Shown piece by piece: positions 11,998 through 21,526 of a DNA stretch of 64,000 bases. The notes beneath the pieces were generated by a model, which did no database searches, was not told the origin of the DNA, and worked only from the letters and a program-made list of their open reading frames with translations. Position 1 is the first letter of the stretch; every line of letters starts with the position of its first letter. The stretch is from Aphidius gifuensis (lineage: Eukaryota > Arthropoda > Insecta > Hymenoptera > Braconidae). Position numbers and translations under genes: made by a program. The stretch spans positions 6,076,001-6,140,000 of the forward strand of contig NC_057792.1 of NCBI RefSeq assembly GCF_014905175.1, read 5' to 3'.

Positions 11998-12770
11998 CAT
12001 TTAATATATAAACTTGAAATTCTAAAAATAAAAAAACAACAAACAATAAATAATTAATTTAGCATTTTATTAATAAAAATAAACATGATATATAATTAAT
12101 TAAATCTCCATATTTTAATATTTCCATCATCACCAGCAGATTTTAATAATCCACTTTCATTTGATTCCAAATAAACTGAATTAACATCAAATTTATGTGC
12201 ATTAATTTCACAACAACAAATAAGATTAAAATTATGACAATCAATATCTTTATAAATTTAATATTATTATCACCACATGCTGTTACAATAAGACCTGTAT
12301 TTTTCCAATAATCAACATCATAAACTGTCCATCATGATCACCATTAATTGTCGTTAAACAATTCCAGTTTAATTCATTATTATTATTTTATATTCTTGCC
12401 ATATTTTAATTGTTTTATCATCACTACATGTTACTAAAATATTTTCCAGTTTTATCAAATATGATAAACTCCATACTGTTGATGTGTGTGATGACAATGT
12501 TGTTGTACAAATCCAATCAACACCAGTTGGATCTTCCATAAATAATTTAACTGTATTATCATAGCTTGATGATGCAAGTATGTTTTCATGTGGATGCCAT
12601 TTGACCTTTAATCATGACAAAAAATATAACTATTATTTTTGTAAAAACAATAACAATATTATTTTAAAATAATTTAATTACCTTTTTAACATCTTGTGTA
12701 TGTTGTGTTATGAATGATGCACATTCATAATCATCATCATCATTTTTATCCCAAATCCATATAGATTTAT
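11998..12770 (-). pseudogene. duplicated 3' part of Ciao1
   Basis: This segment is a close copy of 6588-7361: the stretch downstream of NIF3L1, all of Ciao1 exon 2, the intron, and the start of exon 1. Scattered one- to three-base indels destroy the reading frame. The copied block begins exactly at the NIF3L1 start-codon bases and ends in the Lys-Ser-Ile-Trp codons. It keeps the Asn-Lys-Ser-Ile-Trp-Ile-Trp coding bases that the main Ciao1 copy has lost. It abuts a sequence (12774-12850) also found at 25.66 kb, so it landed in an intron-like position of another duplicated gene fragment. Confidence 0.85.
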
Positions 12771-12773
12771 TAT

Positions 12774-12850
12774 TGTACTTTGTACTTACCTAACCTATCT
12801 TTTGATGCTTTAAATTGTCCATTTATCTCTTGGATTATTTATTGACAACA
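12774..12850 (-). pseudogene. copy of the short first exon also present at 25.68 kb
   Basis: About 75 bp nearly identical to 25660-25735, where the minus strand reads ATG then Asn-Gly-Gln-Phe-Lys-Ala-Ser-Lys-Asp-Arg and a GTAAGT donor. Here the start codon has become ATA. The upstream continuation of the homology resumes only at about 17743, beyond a 4.9 kb insertion. Confidence 0.6.
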
Positions 12851-12855
12851 TATCA

Positions 12856-14168
12856 AGAGGCACGGTAGTGCCTCGAGTCAAGTATGAGAAAGAAATATAC
12901 AGCGTTACCAACTCTGGCAATGGCCACGATGGTATGAGGAGGGAGAAAAGATGGTATATTGGGGGAAATGATGGTATGTTTGAGGTCGGTAAAAAAGATG
13001 TCAAATTACATATATATAATTTTGATTTTGAAGGTATATAGTGGAATAAACGTGAACGATATACAAATTTATTACATTACATACATAGTTAATAAATTTT
13101 TTGAAATAATTAATATAAAAAAATATGCATAGATATCATTATTTTATCAGATTTTTGTTACTTTAAATATTTACCAGTTAATTTTTAGCCAAAGAAATTA
13201 ACTGGTATGTCCCATCTTTTTCTTATCCATTTGTCAATACATAGCTTTTTATTTATATTTAAATTAATAAAAAGCTATGGGAAAAATATTAGCTGAGGAA
13301 AGGATGTTGCCTACATGTTAATTTATAGAAAATTAATTTCGCCAAAGAAATAAACATGTATAGGCAACATTTTTTCCTTAGCTAAAATTTTTCCCAAAGC
13401 TTTTTATCAATTTAAATTTTAAAGAAATAAAAAGCTATATATAGGAAAAATGGTAGCTAAGGAAAAGATGTTGCCTACATGTTTATTTCTTTGGCAAAAT
13501 TAATTTTCTATAAATTAACATGTAAACAACATCCTTTCCTTAGCTATACCATTTTTTCTATAGCTTTGAATTTATTTAAATAAATAAATTTTTTTATTTT
13601 ATGATTTCATTCAAATAAAATAATAAGTAATTACTTAAGCTTAAGCTACATCCATTCCTTAGCTACTTGTCGATAGCTTTTTATTTATTTATTTTAGAAT
13701 ATTTTTATGTATTTATGAATTTATTATTTAAAGTCTTTTTGAGCTTAGAGTGAGGTATAAGCAAGTATAAAAAGTATAAGCAAGTATGAGTGTCATTTAT
13801 ACATACATACAAATGTTTACATATTACATATAAACACCATGGAGACCTCCATGATAAACACATATAAATGTTTACATTTATGACACCCGAAACCCAATGA
13901 CATCACTCTACTTATCACTACAGCTTATCCACTCTACTTGGCTTCGAAAAAACAATTAATTTAAAAAAAAAAGAAAAAAAAAAAAATCTGTCCCGAAAAC
14001 CAAAAAGATGGTATATTTCTCATACCATCGTCTCTCATGATGGTAGATGGTATCAGAGGCGTTTTGATGGTATAAATACCATCAAGATGGTATGGTTGGT
14101 AACGCTGGAAATATATATGTGTTGATGAGAATATGTGTGAGATGAGATTAACTACTACTACCGTGCCT
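12856..14168. mobile_element. MITE-like element with terminal inverted repeats and inner snapbacks
   Basis: The left end (GGCACGGTAGT at 12859, then GCGTTACCAAC near 12902) is matched in reverse complement at the right end (GTTGGTAACGC near 14094, then ACTACCGTGCC near 14158). Internal GATGGTAT motifs recur near both ends. Inside, 13180-13570 is a series of inverted copies built from AGCTATGG, TTAGCT, AAGGATGTTGCC and ACATGT blocks. 13790-13895 forms another palindrome centred on CCATGGAGACCTCCATG. No transposase is encoded, so it would be non-autonomous. A target-site duplication could not be assigned. Confidence 0.7.
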
Positions 14169-14929
14169 TATTATACATCAAATATTTTGTCCCCTTCCGT
14201 CTCAAATCTTTTAGAAATTTAATTAAATTTTATGGTTGAATGGAGGGGATGTTGAGGTTTGTAATGATCCAATAAATCGATGTCAAGCTTTTTATAAAAA
14301 AATCGATTTTTCATTGCGGTAATATATATTTAAAGCATAATTGATATTTACGGTCTTTGCGTTTTTATCAAATCGACCAGATTTCTTCCGTTCAGTTGGT
14401 AAAACTTTACAATTACTTTTCTTCTCTTTTTTTATATTTTGGCTGCACTGCAGTATGTTATTATCATGGAGGTGTATAAGGAGGGTAATCTCTCGAATTT
14501 CACTGAAGCTCACAGAATGGAGCAAGTCAGTACGTTTTTCTGCCAGTGATGACGCTAGTGGGACGAGTGCCCAAAGTCACATGTTGTTTTTGTTTATATT
14601 TTTTTTTTTTTTTGTGTGGCCCGGTTTGAGTATTTCTTCTTTATTTAAAAAAAAAAAACAACTACAAAATACATTATTTATTTAATAAGTAAAATTAAAG
14701 CAATTTATTTTGATTTAGTGTCTACAAAAGATAAAGCTAGGAATTAATGTTGCTTACCATATAATTTCTTTTATAATCACATCAATTTTTAGCTTCATCT
14801 TTTTTTTAGCTACTGTTTTCATTTGGTATTTTTTTTATGATAATGAATTACTTTAATGTTAAATAAATAATTTTTTATTAAAAAGATCATTCCAAATAAA
14901 TTTTATTTCAATTAGGTACATGTGATGCA

Positions 14930-15566
14930 AATGTTGACATAAAAAATAATAATATAGTCCAATTGAAGTATTGAAAAAAAATATAAAAAATAGACAACTT
15001 ATTGAGGATGAATATCAAAGGTGTGTTGTACAAAATTTACAAAATGTTTATGATGACATTAATGCATAAAAACCAGGAAAACCAAGTTTTTTAGATAAAT
15101 TAGTTATATGCTAAATAAATAAATAAATAAATAAAAAAAAGTCAAAAAACACCAAAGGGTTTGTATTTGTATCGTGCTGTTGGTGATGGAAAACCATGTT
15201 GATGGATCTTTTGGATTGTTGTATATATTATATCACAATTATTTTAATAATAATAATATAAATAAATAATTAATGAATATCATTGTTTGCAGATTGAGAA
15301 AAAAGAACGTGTACATTTTTATTTATTTATGCTAGATGTACATAGTAAAATTCATCAAGTTAAAAAAACAATAAAACGTATTTATAGTAGTACAAAACTT
15401 CGACCATTTGATCCAATACCACCAGTTGCTGATATGATTATTGAAAAATCATGGCTATTATGTTTTGATAAATTTCAGACAAGACAAAATTAAATTTATA
15501 AAAAATCATGATGAATTAAAAACATTAAATTTATTATTTGATAATCATAGGTAACTGATATTGCTG
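14930..15566 (+). pseudogene. AFG1-like ATPase (AFG1L) fragment, left arm
   Basis: AFG1L is a mitochondrial AAA-type ATPase involved in protein quality control. Recognisable pieces, in order: the Leu-Ile-Glu-Asp-Glu-Tyr-Gln-Arg-Cys region (around 15000) in a broken frame, a degraded Walker A region near 15180-15205, and an open exon at 15291-15482 reading Arg-Val-His-Phe, Phe-Met-Leu-Asp-Val-His-Ser, Phe-Asp-Pro-Ile-Pro-Pro-Val-Ala. It ends in a Walker B segment Leu-Leu-Cys-Phe-Asp-Lys-Phe-Gln, where the family has Asp-Glu. A Val-Thr-Asp-Ile-Ala piece follows at 15551. Stops, frameshifts and the lost Walker B glutamate mark it as dead. Confidence 0.8.
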
Positions 15567-16049
15567 GTATTTTGATAAAAAAAAATACCAAGCACAAGCA
15601 GGAGGCTAAAGAAAAGATGAAGCTAAGAAATTAATGCAGCAAAAGGAATTATGTGGTATAAGCCACATCAATTTCTTATAGCTACATTTTTTCTTTGGCC
15701 ACTGCTTGTCCTTGGTATTTTAATATATTATAATGTATTAATTTAATTTTATTTGTTAAATAAATGAGTAAAATTCCAAGGACAAACAGTGGCCAAAGAA
15801 AAAATCGAGCAAAGGAATTACTGCAGCCAGAAAAATTATTGGATAAGCAGCATTAATTTTATAACTCTATTTTTTCCTTGGCCACTGCTTAATTTTGTAT
15901 TTATTATTTAGTAAACAAATAAAATTATAGCAATATATCCTAATAAAAAAAATACCAAGGGCAAGCAGCGGCCAAGGAAAAAATGGAGCTAAGAAATTAA
16001 TGATGCTTACCACATAATTTCTTTGGTCACATCAATTCCTTAACTTTTG

Positions 16050-16900
16050 GTCTAATAGTAGCATTTTCCAACTAAATCATCTGGGTCTTGTATTTTGATA
16101 ATATAACAGCGATTTTTACCTTGTCCAATTTTTAATCTTTAATTAATTCCTGAATCAAGTGATACAACTAAACAATAATTTTTTAACACTTGTATAAATG
16201 GAATAAAATTTTCTCTTTGTAATCGACTTTCGTGTAAATCATCAGGAGCTGTATTACTTGTTGTAACAACATGTTAATGATTGCAATCATTACACGTTCA
16301 AATAATTCAGTAAATAATGGTTTTAATATCGTTGCATCAGCAACATCATCTGAAATCTATCAAAATATAAAAGCCATGATTTTTCAATAATCATATCAGC
16401 AACTGGTGGTATTGGATCAAATGGTTAAAGTTTTGTACTACTATTAACACGTTTTATTGTTTTTTTAACTTGATGAATTTTACTATGTACATCTAGCATA
16501 AATAAATAAAAATGTACACGTTCTTTTTTCTCAATCTGTAAACAATGATATTTATTAATTATTTATTTATATTATTATTAAAATAATTGTGATATAAATT
16601 AGCTTACAACAATCCTAAAAGAGATCCATCAACATGGTTTTTCCATCACCATACAAATACAAATCCTCTGGTGATTTTGCTCTTTTCTTTTACCAACTAA
16701 TTTCTCCAAAAGACTTGGTTTTCCTGGTTCATATCCATTAATGTCATCATGAACATTTTTTTTTTTTTTTTTCAAATTTCAATTGACTATATTATTATTT
16801 TTATGTCAACATTTGCATCACATGTACCTAATTGAAATAAAATTTATTTGAATGATCTTTCTAATTAAAAAATTATTTATTTAACATTAAAGTAATTCAT
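16050..16900 (-). pseudogene. AFG1-like ATPase (AFG1L) fragment, right arm and spacer
   Basis: This is the inverted counterpart of the left-arm fragment, and it extends further into the gene. Minus-strand reading gives the same Arg-Val-His-Phe exon with Walker B as Phe-Asp-Arg-Phe-Gln. It continues with Asp-Val-Ala-Asp-Ala-Thr-Ile-Leu-Lys, Thr-Ser-Asn-Thr-Ala-Pro-Asp-Asp-Leu, Arg-Glu-Asn-Phe-Ile-Pro-Phe-Ile and Val-Ser-Leu-Asp-Ser-Gly-Ile-Asn. These are hallmarks of the AFG1 C-terminal half. Stop codons and frame changes interrupt it. The extension beyond the arm shows the right copy is the more complete one. Confidence 0.78.
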
Positions 16901-17387
16901 TATCATAAAAATTACCAAATGAAAACAGTAGCTAAAAAAGATGAAGCTAAAGAATTGATGTGATTATAAAGAAATTATATGGTAAGCAACATTTATTCCT
17001 TAGTTTATCTTTTTCTTAGACACTGTAAATTAAAATAAATTGCTTTAATTTTACTTGTTAAATAAATAATGTATTATGTAGTTGTATTATTTTTTTACAT
17101 AATGAAGGAATACTCTAACTGAGCTACACAAAAAAAAAAAAAAATATAAACAAAAACAACATGTGACTTTGGGCACTCGTCCCACTAGCGTCATCACTGG
17201 CAAAAAAATGTACTGACTTGCTCCATTCCGTGAGCTTCAACAGCTCCCTATGCCAATACACAGTGTGACGTCACAGATTACCCTCCTTACAAACTTATGG
17301 TTATTATTTGTTTGTATGCAATGACATAACCTCTAAACTAATTTGACAGCATAATAAATTGTTTACTTCTCATTAAAGATGTGATAT

Positions 17388-17742
17388 TCAACAAAACAAA
17401 GTTTTGGCAGTCAGTAATTTGTCAATTAATTGTGTTTAATATTAATTAAGATGTGACAGAAAGACAGCAGTTAAAATATGTTTTAACGTTGTAATTGTTC
17501 GAATCCATTGAAAAAAATTCTTAAACTCTGACCCCACCTGGTTTTTCCCAAATAAAATTTCAGTATTTAATACATATTTTACATCAGGTATCAAGTTTAA
17601 AATTTTTTTCAATAGTTCAAATTTAATTACAACGTTAAAATATATTTATTCTGTATTTCTGGTATCACATCTTTGCTCAATATACACACAATTCGTGACA
17701 ATTTCTAATACTTGACACTTTTTTGTAAAAAACTTGTTTTGT
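17388..17742. mobile_element. short foldback/MITE with about 150-bp inverted repeats
   Basis: The left end TCAACAAAACAAAGTTTT (17392) pairs with AAAACTTGTTTTGTTGA (about 17722-17738). Inner blocks TTAACGTTGTAATT and CCATTGAAAAAAATT also recur inverted at 17580-17645. Flanks are AT-rich (GATAT / TATAT), compatible with a TA-type target duplication. Its right end is where homology to 25.74 kb resumes, so it forms the right edge of the 4.9 kb insertion. Confidence 0.6.
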
Positions 17743-18010
17743 TGATATATATTGTAAATTATATTATAATATTTATAACAATAATATGAATTGTTATTAT
17801 TAATTATTAACGTAAAAAAAAAAAATTGTTATTCATTTTTAATCTTAAAATTGCAGTCTCACATTTTACATAAAGATTTTTAAACAGTCTTTTTATATTT
17901 TTTTTTAGAAATATAAATTTTGTTATTTTTTTAGTTCAAACAGCAAAATGTGTTGCTGAGCTAGTGCAACCACTTTTGACAAATTGATTATTATTATTAA
18001 TGTACATTTA
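17743..18010. repeat. copy of 25738-26010 (upstream part of a duplicated fragment)
   Basis: About 265 bp aligning throughout with 25738-26010, with small indels. It contains the shared blocks GTTCAAACAGCAA and GTGCAACCACTTTTGACAAA. With 12774-12850 it makes a split version of the contiguous sequence at 25.66-26.01 kb. 18011-18300 downstream is plain AT-rich DNA. Confidence 0.7.
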
Positions 18011-18300
18011 TTTTAAATATTAATCAATAATTTAAATAATTTATTTAATAAATTGACAAAATTAAATTAAATTTTAAAAACTTGATAAAATTGACCTTGA
18101 TAATCATTTTTATTTTTTCTCTTATTATGATGTATTATTTTTTTTTCATTCGCACTAGTCGAATATTATTGATTTCTCATAACCAAAAGGAAATGACAAT
18201 TATCTCAAGTGTTAAAAATTAAATAAGATTTAAATTGGATGAAAATTGGCAAAAAATAATTAAGATATTAATTTGTTTTTTTTAATTTGTTTTTTTAAAG

Positions 18301-21238
18301 GATATTGATGATAAAATTATGGACAGACCAAAAATTGAATTATCACTTCCAGCATCACCTCATTATGTTAAACGTCAAGATTCAGGTGTACCTGATGATT
18401 TATCAACACCATCAGACAAAGAATTATCAGAACAACATGATGATGATGATCAAAATATAACAATAAATAATGATTGTGCATTAACAATTATAAATACAGC
18501 TGATAATATATTATCATCATATAATAAAGACGGTAGTGATTCAGGTGTTGAAGGATGTACTGTTGAAATAGCTCGGGTAATTATAAAAATAAATAAAAAA
18601 CAAAAAATATATATGCTTATATTATAATTAATAATTTTTTTATTATTATTTTTAGATAAATGGCTGTCGAGGTAGTTGTAATGGTCTTGATGAGGCAAGT
18701 TGTGATTCAAGCTTAGTAAGTTGTTGTTCAGTTTATGAAGATCCATGTGCCATATTAAATGATGATACACCACAAACACCAAGTAATGGATTATCATTAA
18801 CAACAACAACAACATCAAATACATCATCACGTAATAATAATGAAGGTATTGCCAGTTCAAATTCATCATTAGCTGGTTCATCAACATGTGTAAAATTAAA
18901 TAAAAATACTGATAAACGTCCACCAATATCATCATCATCATCTTCATCATCATTAACAACAACAACAACAACAACAGCAGCAGCAACAACTGGTACTAAA
19001 AAAAAACCAAGTAAAATTGATTTATCAATAAAATTGACATCAAAAAATAATAATCAAATACAAAATAATGATAATAATAATACACCACGTATTAAAACAC
19101 GTACATCAACAATAAATCGTATAACACAAATGAAAAATAATCAGCCAATTGATAAAAAATCAATAAGAGATAAATCATTAATACGTGATGATAGTAAAAA
19201 ACAATTAAATAATAATGTAACAACAAATTTAAATAAAATAAAAATAAGAACACGTACAATACCAGATTCATTAACATTATCAAGTACATCAGCATTAGCT
19301 AAAGAAATTGATAAAGATTTATCACAACGTTCATCATCATCATCAGTACGTTCAGTATCATCAAATGTATCATCAAAATATTCATCAACAACAATAACAA
19401 GAGGACGTTCAATTGTTGATGAAACACGTAAACAATTATTAACAAAAAAAACAATAAATGATAATAAAAATACAATTGATACATATGCAACATTACCAAG
19501 AAGAAATATAAAAAAATTAAATGATAATAATAAAAAAATAATAAATAATAAAAATAATGAAAAAATTAAAATATATCATGAAATAAGTTGTCAAACTGGA
19601 TTAACAAGTGATGATATTGATAATATATTTGCTGGTAATCCAGTATTTGTATCACCAAATAAACCAGATTATAAAAATATTGATATACAAACAGATATTA
19701 ATATACAAACAATTGATGATTATAATAAATTAAAATTAAAATATAATGAATTAAATAATGATAATGAAATGTTAAAATTAAAATTACAAAATATTGAAAG
19801 ACAACTTGAAAATGAAAAACTTAATAATAAATTTATCAATGATAAACTTGAAAAAAATAGTTTAAAAATTATGAATATATTAGGTTTAACAAATGATAAT
19901 GATAATGATAATTTTAATAAACTTGAATGTCATATACATGAATCAGAACAAATTGTTGAAAAACAAAAATTAGAAATTAATAATTTAAAATCATTATGTA
20001 TGCTATTAAATAATAATTTAGAAAAAAATATAAATGAACAAAAATTATTATTAAAACATCAACAAGATGTTGAATATGAAACAATGGAATTAAAAGAATT
20101 TTTACAAATTGAAAAAACAACAATGAATGAAGCTATGAAAGATATTGAAAATGAATTAGCTGAAAAAAATTTAATAATTAATAAATTAAATACTGATATA
20201 TTATTGAATAATAATGAATTAAAAAAATATCAAAATATATCAGAAAAATATAAAAATGAAAATTTAACATTATTATTAAAATTAAAAACATTTGATTATA
20301 AATTTCGTGAATTATTATTAACACAAGGTGCTGCTGTATCTGGTGCATCAGTTGCTTTAAATGGTCTTGGTACAAGAATACATGGTTTAATTGAACAATT
20401 AATTAAATCATATAATATATCAGAAAAAGATTTAGAAGATGTTATTTATCATAATGAAGCATATTGTAAATCAAATAGTAGCAATGAATCATCACCAGTA
20501 TCATCAACAACAACACCATCAATAACAGCAACAACAACAACAACAACAACAGCAAGCAAAAATATTAATGTTAAAAAAAATAATTCATTTGTATCAGCAG
20601 TTTTATGTGCCATTAAAAATGCAGCACAACAACCATTTTTACGTCAACAAAATAATAATAAAAAATTGCTATTTCATGAATTAAGTATGGAATCATCAAC
20701 TGATATGTTAGATTATGAAACAGAACCATGTTTAATGATGGAAAGTGTACTTGAAGATGTACCAGCTAATGATTATCATACTAAAAATATGTTATCTAGT
20801 TGTGATTCATTGAGACATTTAATTTATAATAATAAAGATGATGATGAAGATGATGAGAATGATGAGGATAATGATGATGATACAAGTTTAATAAATTTAA
20901 CACATTCATTATTAAATAATAAACAACAAAAAAATGATTATTGTAATGATAATAATATTGATAATGATGATTCAATTAGTTTTTCTGATAATAATCATTC
21001 ACATGATATTAATGATGATAAAAATATATCAACAATTGATTATTGTAATGCTGTTAATCTTGTTGATCAAGTCATTGATGTTGATAATTTTTTAACAAAA
21101 TTATTAAAAGTACTTAGAATAATACAGCTAGATAATGATACATGTATCAAAGAATTACGTGATGAAAAATTAATACTTGAAAGTAAATTTGATGAAAGAA
21201 AAATTACATTAAATAATGATCAAATTATTGATAATTAA
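18301..21238 (+). CDS. large Ser/Asn-rich coiled-coil protein
   Basis: Exons 18301 (ATG at 18319)-18576 and 18656-21238 join in phase 0 to about 946 residues. An AG acceptor at 18299-18300 with an open in-frame extension (Asp-Ile-Asp-Asp-Lys-Ile before the Met) suggests a further upstream exon. Order: a conserved-looking N-terminus (Leu-Pro-Ala-Ser-Pro-His-Tyr, Asp-Ser-Gly-Val twice), a Cys-containing patch (Gly-Cys-Arg-Gly-Ser-Cys, Ser-Cys-Cys-Ser), a long basic Ser/Thr/Asn-rich region, then coiled coil over about residues 455-640. A conserved-looking block with Gly-Ala-Ala-Val-Ser-Gly-Ala-Ser, then acidic runs, follows. The layout resembles cytoskeletal or centrosomal adaptors, but I do not recognise the orthologue. 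Confidence 0.72.
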
Positions 21239-21526
21239 ATTTAAATATATTTTAATTATAATTCTAGTCTAGATTTTTTTTTTCTTTAATATTATTATCA
21301 TATTTTGACACAATGTATATCGTCTAATTTAAAAATAATTTTTTAAGACTGTTTTTTTTTTTTTTTTTAATTATTAACAATATTATTGCATATTTTTTTT
21401 TGCATTTTAATTAACTTTATAAATTGTACAGTTAATATAGAATATTATAATTTTTTTTTTTCAATAATTAATTTGCATGTTAAATAAAATAATTTTAAAA
21501 AACAAATTTTTATTTATAATTTTTTA

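Larger units (their letters stand above)
14475..17292. mobile_element. giant palindromic element carrying AFG1-like ATPase fragments
   Basis: The left arm (about 14475-15482) and right arm (about 16349-17292) are inverted copies of roughly 1 kb each around an 865-bp spacer. The outer ends share GGAGGGTAATCT. The arms share a distinctive run with GATGACGCTAGTGGGACGAG, ATATAATTTCTTT blocks, and exons of an AFG1/LACE1-like ATPase. The spacer (15560-16060) holds further inverted copies of a shorter unit (CAAGCAGCGGCCAAGGAAAA and its complement). The right arm has about 40 bp near its outer end, including a GTGACGTCAC palindrome, that the left arm lacks. No transposase is visible. It may be a foldback element that captured a host gene piece, or two opposed copies of one captured segment. 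Confidence 0.72.

Noticed and set aside
14341..14685. 114-residue plus-strand frame at the left end of the palindromic element
   Set aside because: It crosses the element boundary and a homopolymer run, and its counterpart in the right arm does not conserve the frame.
15290..15490. Functional AFG1L exon at 15.29 kb
   Set aside because: The Walker B glutamate is replaced, the upstream coding pieces are frameshifted and the Walker A region is destroyed.
18450..18989. 179-residue minus-strand open frame rich in Leu/Met
   Set aside because: It is the complement of the ATG/ACA-repeat-rich coding exon of the coiled-coil gene; no product motif.
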